NCBI GenBank assembly: GCA_025331445.1 | Contig: JAIWNE010000007.1 | Span: 248,001 to 312,000, forward strand | Source: Blakeslea trispora | Taxonomy: Eukaryota > Mucoromycota > Mucoromycetes > Mucorales > Choanephoraceae | DNA length: 64,000 nt | Direction: 5' to 3' | Part shown: piece after piece, positions 57,178 through 64,000 of the stretch | Layout: each line of letters begins with the position of its first letter | Position numbering within the stretch: the stretch's first letter is position 1 | Program-made: the position numbers and the translations under genes | Notes under the pieces: generated by a model | What the model was told of the DNA's origin: nothing | Database searches by the model: none | Seen by the model: the letters and a program-made list of their open reading frames with translations, nothing else

Positions 57178-60029
57178 ATGGCCAACGCATTCTCAAGCTT
57201 AGACGCCAAAAAACCCTTGTCTGGCGTACTTGTAATTTCTTTTGTCTATGCAATTTATAAAGCAAGAAAGCAGTTCAAGCTTAACGTGCAAAATAGCGAC
57301 AAGAAAAGCCATGTACAGCAAAACAAAAAGAAACACAGAAAAGTGGGTGTCAATGCAGATTTCTTTGAACAGATGAAAAGACTGCTACCTATCTGTATTC
57401 CAGGTAAGGAATATGCACAACTCATAGACTTTTTTTTTTTTGCTAATGTCTTGAATATAGGCGTATTTTCAAAAGAATCAGGACTTTTGGTCATACTGGC
57501 TACTGTTCTTATCGCTCGAACATGGCTGGATATTTGGTTTTCTGGATTTAACGGGTAAGCCAGTTTTTTTTTCTGCTTGTCAATTTATGTCTTACATCAT
57601 TTAATAGTTCGGTCGTAAAGTCAATTGTATCACGAAACAAAAAAGAATTTATTGCTAGAGCAATTATAGAATTTGGCTTGATGATGGTATGTTAATAAGA
57701 GTTAGTAAGTTGGAACGAGTCATTAATTTGTGCATCTAATAGTGGCCAATGAGTATTGTCAACAACTCTCTTAAATTGACCATCAATGCTCTTGCGCTGA
57801 GTTTCCGAGAACGCTTGACAAAAGTGAGTTTCAATCTATGATTTTATATGCAACAGACACTAACGATCGTTGAAGCATGCACACAATCAATATTTAGATG
57901 GCATCACATTTTATAAGATTTCCAACCTGGACAATAGACTTCAAAATGCAGATCAATTACTGACACAGGATATTGACAAGTTCTCAGAAAACCTTTCGCA
58001 TCTTTATTCTGATATTGCAAAACCTGTGGTTGATATATTCTTGTTTGCATACAAACTGGGTGAAGCTATGTGAGTATTGATTTTGGAGTTGCCTCATTCT
58101 GAAAAGTCTAAACAAAGTTATTCATAGTGGTAATGAAGCTCCATTCTTTATGATTGCTTATTTTGTTCTGTCTGGCGTTTTACTTCGAACATTTTCTCCT
58201 CCATTTGGTCGATGTAAGTAAAGAAAGGAACGATGGATAAAGAGAGAATATGGCTTATTCAAAATAATTCAACTAGACACTGCAATTGAGCAAAAACTCG
58301 AAGGCGATTTCCGATTTACACACGTAAGTTTGTTATTGTTCGATAAGGGTATTATCTAACAATACAAAATAGTCACGTATCATTACTCATTCGGAAGAAA
58401 TTGCCTTTTATCGTGGTGGTGAACGCGAAAAAGAAGTTGTTAACAATACATTTGAAAAGATTTCAAACCACGTTCGCAAAGTGTATACCCTTCGCTTCCT
58501 TAATGGTATTTTCGATTCTGTTCTTGTCAAATATTGTGCTACAATGACAGCATATTAGTAAGTGGGATCAATTTGGAATTCAAACAAGCAGGTCATCTAA
58601 CATTAGTTTTAGTTTATTGGCTAGACCTGTCTTTGACCCTCGATATGGTAATGTACAGAAACATATATGCTCTCTTAAAATCAGAAGGAGCAAAGACTAA
58701 AGTATCTGTATTTTTTAGCTACTAAGCATATGGGCTCTGATACTGATCCAACAAAACTAATGGAAGATTATTCTAGAAATTGTAAGTATCCATGCGTTAT
58801 TGCAGAATAATGAGTAGCTCTAACAACTCTGATATTACAGCAAGCTATTTAATTAATTTATCACAAGCTGTTGGTCGACTCATCTTGACTGGTCGTGATT
58901 TAACTCGTTTTGCTGGCTACACAGTAGGTGAAACACAACATTTGAAAGTAACATTATACTTATTTTCTTTCTTAGTCTCGTGTTGCAGAGTTGTTTGATG
59001 TACTCAGTGATGTTCGCAATGGCAAATACAAGCGTACTATGATGACAACAGAAGAAAACAGTGGTGGTGTGAAGAGCAAGTTGGTTGATACTAATAACAC
59101 TAAAGGAAAGGTCTTGATTCGCGATGGTGTCATTGTTTTCGATAAAGTACCTATTGTTACGCCCAACAGTGATGTTTTGCTTAAGGATCTTTCCTTCAAA
59201 GTAAGCACCGGAATGAACTGTTTGATTTCTGGACCCAATGGCTGTGGTAAGAGTTCGCTGTTCCGTATCTTGGGTGATCTCTGGCCTCTTTTTGGTGGAA
59301 ACTTAACCAAGCCTGCACCCAACAAGCTGTTCTATGTTCCTCAGAAACCTTATCTTCCTTTGGGTACATTTAGAGATCAAGTGATTTATCCTGACACAAG
59401 TGCTGAAGCTCATGCTAAGGGATACAACGATGATGCGCTTATGAAGCTCTTGGATACAGTTCATCTGGGCTATCTAGTTGAACGCGAAGGTGGTTGGGAT
59501 GCTGTACAAGATTGGGCTGATGTTCTTTCAGGAGGAGAAAAACAAAGAGTCGCGATGGCTCGTTTGTTCTATCACAAGCCACAATTTGTAGGTTCTATTG
59601 AAGCACTAGGACCTTTCAAAGATATTCATTGTTTTCTTTATAGGCCATTCTTGATGAATGTACAAGTGCAGTTAGTGTGGATATTGAAGCCGTCATGTAT
59701 GAGCATGCTCGTAAAGAAGGCATCACACTATTCACAGTGTCTCATAGGTAAATCAGTTATAACTAACTAATTAAGTATAGCAGAAAAACTAAAAAAAGAA
59801 ACAATAGAACATCTTTGATTCGCCATCACGAATACCTTTTGAGATTCGATGGAGAAGGTCATTATGAATTTAGAGAGTAAGTATAGATTAGCATGTGCTA
59901 TATCAAGACAAGAAAAGAATACTAATCAATGTTTATCTTAGAATGGATCCCGAAGACTTGACAGCGGCTTTTGGCTTCGGACACGGAAAGAGCAAGCCTC
60001 AGTCCAAACTAGAAGATGAAGACTTCTAA
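57178..60029 (+). CDS. ABCD3: peroxisomal ABC half-transporter, ABCD3/PMP70-like
   Basis: Fifteen exons (57178-57403, 57461-57554, 57608-57686, 57743-57823, 57876-58069, 58128-58213, 58277-58323, 58373-58557, 58607-58647, 58719-58781, 58841-58923, 58976-59587, 59644-59747, 59808-59876, 59942-60029) sum to 683 aa. The membrane half carries the EAA-like loop [20 protein letters not shown] and [21 protein letters not shown]. The ATPase has Walker [10 protein letters not shown] (Lys485), [20 protein letters not shown] (signature at 577-580), Walker B AILDE (598-602) and the switch His631. ABCD proteins import fatty acyl-CoA or bile-acid-like substrates into peroxisomes as dimers. [20 protein letters not shown] and [13 protein letters not shown] are closer to ABCD3 than ABCD1. 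Spans sit in short exons; the ATPase core is one long exon. Confidence 0.95.
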
Positions 60030-60289
60030 TGTAATATATATGTATCTATATAAAGACTGCAGTTTCAATTTTTAAGCTAAGCAACATGGGCCATAGCAAG
60101 TGCTTACGTAAAAAGATACATACATTGTTTAGTGAGTGAATGTGCATTGAAGAAAAATGCTAAGGTGGGGAGGGGAGTTTTCTATCAGATGAGTGCTGAA
60201 GGATAGAGATTAGTGCATTACAATAATAGATAATTTATCTTTCGGCTTAATCCACAACCATGCTGAAGAGATTAGGCATCCAGTATTCA

Positions 60290-60925
60290 TTTCCTTATCT
60301 CCCTTCCATTGCAATACTTTCACTTTTCTTTGCTCCAACATCAGCATTTTTGGCCTTGACCAATTTCTCTCATTTTTTCAAGATCAAATTAGCATGCTCT
60401 GTCATGTGATAGTGTAACAATGAAAGAGATATACTTCCTATGTCTAGAAAGCCAGACAGCAGGGTATCTCTTGCTTCTCATAAAACTGTAGCAGCGTTCT
60501 CCACACAAGTCAATCAAGAAAGTTGTGTGTTGAGGGGCTAGCTTTTTGCTTACACCACCTATTCTTTGCTCTCACAACACCAGGTAGACACTTCTCTTCG
60601 TCATCCTTATACAAGTTAATGTAGTGTTGTACAATAGCAACAGACTGGCCTGCTTGTCTTGCTGCTCGATAACAAAATCTAGATACTCTTGGATTTGCTG
60701 AGGGGTATTGGAATGGTAGTTGCCTCTAGTTTTGCTGTTTGATACAGCCTTTTCTTTATCGGTAGACTCAGCAACTTTCTTATTTTCCCTTGACTAATCA
60801 ACTTCGTGTTAAGTTTGGAAGAAGCCGCCTAAATCCATCAAACGCTTCAGGTCGGGCTCTACTTGAAATTTGTTCAATTTTGGTTCGAGATCGTGTTCAA
60901 AATGCCAGTGATGCCATTCTATAGC
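60290..60925 (-). mobile_element. second degenerate IS630/Tc1-type transposase relic
   Basis: Minus strand. Reading from 60925 downward: EWHHWHFEHDLEPKL, STDKEKAVSNSKTRGNYHSN, TPQQIQEYLDFVIEQ, VAIVQHYINLYKDDEEKCLP, GVVRAKNR, LAPQHTTFLIDL, EARDTLLSGF-like, DIGSISLSLLHYHMTEHANL, KLVKAKNADVGAKK. The pieces occur in order but in three frames, with stops between. This is the DNA-binding half of the helix-turn-helix transposases common in Mucoromycota; the DDE core is missing. It differs from the relic at 40 kb. The 260 bases to the ABCD3 stop hold nothing else. The RhoGAP gene starts 530 bases downstream. Confidence 0.7.
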
Positions 60926-61457
60926 AACAGTACTGCTAAAATTCTTCAACTTGTATAGGATCTGCAGATGTCAACTACTCGTTCAAATTAAAACACTTTG
61001 AGTGTTCTTGAGAGATGTTTTCAAAAGACATGGTTGAAGAACTGCGTGAACTTTTTTTTTCTGTATGCGCAAGCTATCTTCTTTTTATCATACACAAAAT
61101 AAACATCTTGGTGCACAAATTCAGTTCGAAATACCAATAAGACAGAGAATGTTGGACAAAAACGTCATCAGGGCTAGCACAACAGCGGCGATTCAATAAG
61201 GAACAGAATGAGATAGTGACCGCAAGCAAAATCATTTAAGCATATACTATGAAGCTGAATATAAAAACCAAAATTGGGGGGTTTTTTTCTCCAACTTCTA
61301 TTTATTATCTCTTCCCTCTTGTTCTTCTTACCTTTTTTTTTTCAATTAAGCTTTTCGAGCCCGCTATTTAATTGATAAATCCACAAAACCGAGCTCTTAT
61401 AGAAAAGCAATATCCATTTTACACTAAGCATATAGATCAATAACACACAAGAAGAAA
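60926..61457. other. intergenic, promoter of F-BAR RhoGAP gene
   Basis: AT-rich; T/C-rich tract at 61285-61345 before the gene. The 60926-61000 part may still belong to the decayed element. No gene. Confidence 0.5.
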
Positions 61458-63923
61458 ATGAACAGGTCCACCAAAAGTCTGAATGCAGGTCAAGACGAAG
61501 AGGTATTGCATGAACCAATAAAAAAAAAATAAAAGCTAAAATTCATTATGATGTAGATAGCAAGTATTAATGCACAATTGGATCATGTAAATAAAGTTTT
61601 AAAGTGGAGCATATTGGACTTGGAGAAATTCATCCAGACATTAAAGACAAGGTTAGAACTTTTCACTTTTCGCTCTCGAATAACACATTAAAGTTTCATG
61701 CAAGAATCATAGCCGAAGAAGCTTATGTGTCTGCCCTAGTCAAGACAACAAGAAGCAGTAACAATAACAATAACAGCAATACCAATAATGGAAGTATTGA
61801 AAACACAGGCAACTCAGTACATTCGATCGATATACATAACTATTTTGGTGACTATTCAACCACCTTTCAGCAAACAGCATCTCAGTATGAAACTTCTGTA
61901 GAAAAGACAATTGAAGTACGACGCGAGTTTATTGCGAATGTAAAAAGCCAAGTTGAGCTATTAATAAAAGCCAAAGTATGTATTGATATATCCTGCTATG
62001 GAAAATTCAGTAACACAAAATCACAGGACTCTCATGAGCAGCGAAGAAAAAAAGTAAAGGCCGTTTTAGGAGAGAAAAATGCGAATTATATTGAATTCCG
62101 TACTCGTGAAATTGTCAAGGTGAGCCAAAAGTCAATGAAAGAACAAAAGAAACATGTTCTGATGTTGGATCCACAGCTTCAAAAAGTGTATTTCGGCAAA
62201 TGCTCAGAATATGCTAGTCTTCAGCAACAGATACTGATTTCTTCGCATGATGACAACGCATCTATCGCAAGTAACAGCCCTTTGATGATTGATGGTCGTT
62301 CAAGCCCTCAGATGATTAGATCATCTTCAGACGAGCCCAGAATTTCTAACGATAGCATGCGAGACGACAACTCAATTACTTCTTCGTTACACGAGACGTC
62401 CTCTACGCCCCATAATAAGAAGAATAGCATGGCTGGATTTATTATTCAAATGAGGTCACAACTTGCAAATGCAGCAGCAGGAGACCCTTCAAAACAGACA
62501 GCTCGGGCTAACAAGTTAAAAAAAGAAATTGCTGATGCGGGTATGCTAATATAGACCAATTGATTGGAACATGTGGATGCTTATTGTTGGTAAAATAGAT
62601 CAAGAATATAGACAAGGTATTCGTGTATTAGAATTCCTGCGCAAAAAGCAAATTGAAACTGCTGTACATGCAATGAGAGTAAGTGAGTTATGTCTCTTAT
62701 TTCAAATTTCTTTTATAATTCATTTCTTTTCTTTTTTTTTTTTGAATCAGCATGTAGAAGCTATTTTGTTGGCAAAATCAGATATGGTTAAAGCAACTAT
62801 GATCACTATTTGCAAACAGCAAGAGGATACCTTATCCAATGAATTAAATGTAGGGAAAAAAAAAGCTAAATCAAATGTTTCTTTTTTTAACAGCAGCTAA
62901 TTTGTTTTGATTTAATTAGGTGTTAAACCAGATGTTTGATTTGGTCGCCAAGATTGACGGTAAAAAGGACACCGAGCGCTTTTTCATAGAATACGAAAAG
63001 CTATCGTTTGTCAAACCAAAGCCTATTTTTTACGACAATTACTACTATGGCCGTTGTAAAGAAATACTGTTTGGATCTAATCTCAACGAATATGCAGTGG
63101 AGCACAATCGAACAATACCTCTGTTAATAACCAAATGTATTCACTCAGTTGAAAAAATGGGCGGATTAGAAAAGGAGGGCATCTATAGAATATCAGGCAG
63201 ACAGAGCAATGTTGAGCAATTGAAAATTGAATTTGAAAGAAATGAAGAGTCAGTGGATCTAGCAGAGTCGAAATTTGACGTATTCACTATCGCAGCTGTG
63301 TTGAAGATCTACTTGCGCGAACTTAAGCAACCTATTTTCAATATAAGCATGCAAGAGCGTATTGAGTATTCTAGTAAGTTATTGGAGGATAAAAAGGAAG
63401 CTCTGATCACTCATTCCTTCCTTTTTTTTTTAGAAATTAGTGAAGACAGTAAGCGTGCAACGATCTTACAGAACATGTTGGCAAAACTTTCTCAGCCACA
63501 GAGAGACACACTACATGCGGTGATAGCTCATTTAGCAAAGTAAAGTTATATTTGACTAATTTCTATGAAATGACTATTAAGTATATATGCATTATATGTA
63601 GAGTCCAAGACAAGTCACACATCAACAAGATGACCTTGAAGAACCTATCTGTCATATTCACACCAGCACTCTTCCACGATCATAATCAAGCAGAGAATGC
63701 AGGTGAGTGGTATTCTGACAAGGTGTTAGAAGATCTTGTTTTGAGGCACGACATGCTTTTTGCTGGAGCTCAAAGCCAAATCGAAAAGCTTGAGATACCA
63801 ACAACAACTGCGGCACAAGAGGCAGAAAAGCAGCTTTTGAATGATTCGGCAGCACTAAATGTCAGTTTATCCAAGACTCAAAAACGTCTTTCAGCGATCA
63901 ATATACAGCATTCTCTAAAATAG
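61458..63923 (+). CDS. F-BAR-RhoGAP protein (Rgd1-like)
   Basis: Ten exons (61458-61502, 61557-61651, 61705-61975, 62027-62119, 62177-62540, 62599-62678, 62751-62849, 62920-63373, 63434-63539, 63602-63923) give 642 aa. The F-BAR helices begin LDHVNKVLKWSILDLEKFIQ and continue RIIAEEAYVSALVKTTRSS, with an Asn-rich insert; then REFIANVKSQVELLIKAK, KLQKVYFGKCSEYASLQQQ and a Ser-rich linker. The RhoGAP domain is LLITKCIHSVEKMGGLEKEG-IYRISG (Arg finger) ... FTIAAVLKIYLRELKQPIF ... MTLKNLSVIFTPALF. Yeast Rgd1 has the same layout and acts on Rho3/Rho4 in polarised growth. The 51-nt and 57-nt introns at 61976 and 62120 are multiples of three without stops, so retention would add residues without breaking the frame. 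Confidence 0.9.
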
Positions 63924-64000
63924 ATATCGGAAGGAACGTCTTGATTCTTTGCTGACTCACTCTCTTTTTGGCACAAAAAATACATCGCAACAATAATGAA

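Noticed and set aside
1..64000. Specialised gene cluster, CRISPR, rRNA or tRNA genes
   Set aside because: No direct-repeat arrays, no rRNA signatures, no convincing A/B box pairs; gene functions are unrelated housekeeping roles.

Overview
This is AT-rich nuclear DNA of an early-diverging filamentous fungus, most likely a Mucoromycota/Mucorales species. Evidence: densely packed genes with many short introns (about 45-120 nt, GT..AG, with TACTAA- or CTGAC-like branch points), homopolymeric A/T tracts between genes, fungal housekeeping proteins, and relics of IS630/Tc1-type transposases with typical mucoralean motifs. Species placement is inference. No bacterial operon, CRISPR array, rRNA or convincing tRNA was seen.

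Layout. 1-6.8 kb: end of an unknown gene, a secreted PL14-like polysaccharide lyase (-) and a short TUG/ASPSCR1-like UBX protein (-). 6.8-17 kb (+): M28/transferrin-receptor-like membrane protein, mitochondrial Ola1/YchF-type GTPase, a Q-rich unknown protein and a STE20-type kinase. 19.5-24.5 kb: RPS19 (-), RNase H2 subunit A (+), an intronless coiled-coil protein (+). 25.5-38.3 kb (+): importin PSE1/KAP121, delta-COP RET2, exocyst SEC3 and ribosomal protein RPL3, all highly intact. 38.7-41.8 kb: a two-finger Nrg1-like C2H2 protein (-) and a dead transposase (-). 41.8-53.1 kb (+): CUE2-like Smr nuclease, CEP120-like C2 protein, Methyltransf_16 enzyme, MCT-type MFS transporter with a frame break, DH-BAR-SH3 RhoGEF with an unclear junction. 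53.5-64 kb: a secreted acidic protein (-), a peroxisomal ABCD half-transporter (+), a second dead transposase (-) and an F-BAR-RhoGAP (+).

How the genes relate. There is no biosynthetic cluster. Several genes bear on polarised growth and trafficking (STE20 kinase, RET2, SEC3, DH-BAR-SH3 RhoGEF, F-BAR RhoGAP), but this looks like ordinary gene order, not a dedicated locus. Exon models were built by hand; except where stated, exon lengths sum to an intact reading frame, which is the main internal check.

The most unusual points are structural. RPL3 has a start-codon-only first coding exon followed by an 8-nt microexon. RET2 also has an ATG-only exon. Two introns need GC-AG splicing. The M28 protein has lost two active-site acids. 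A centriole-protein-like CEP120 homologue occurs in what seems to be a non-flagellated fungus. I did not find a clearly new multi-gene system.
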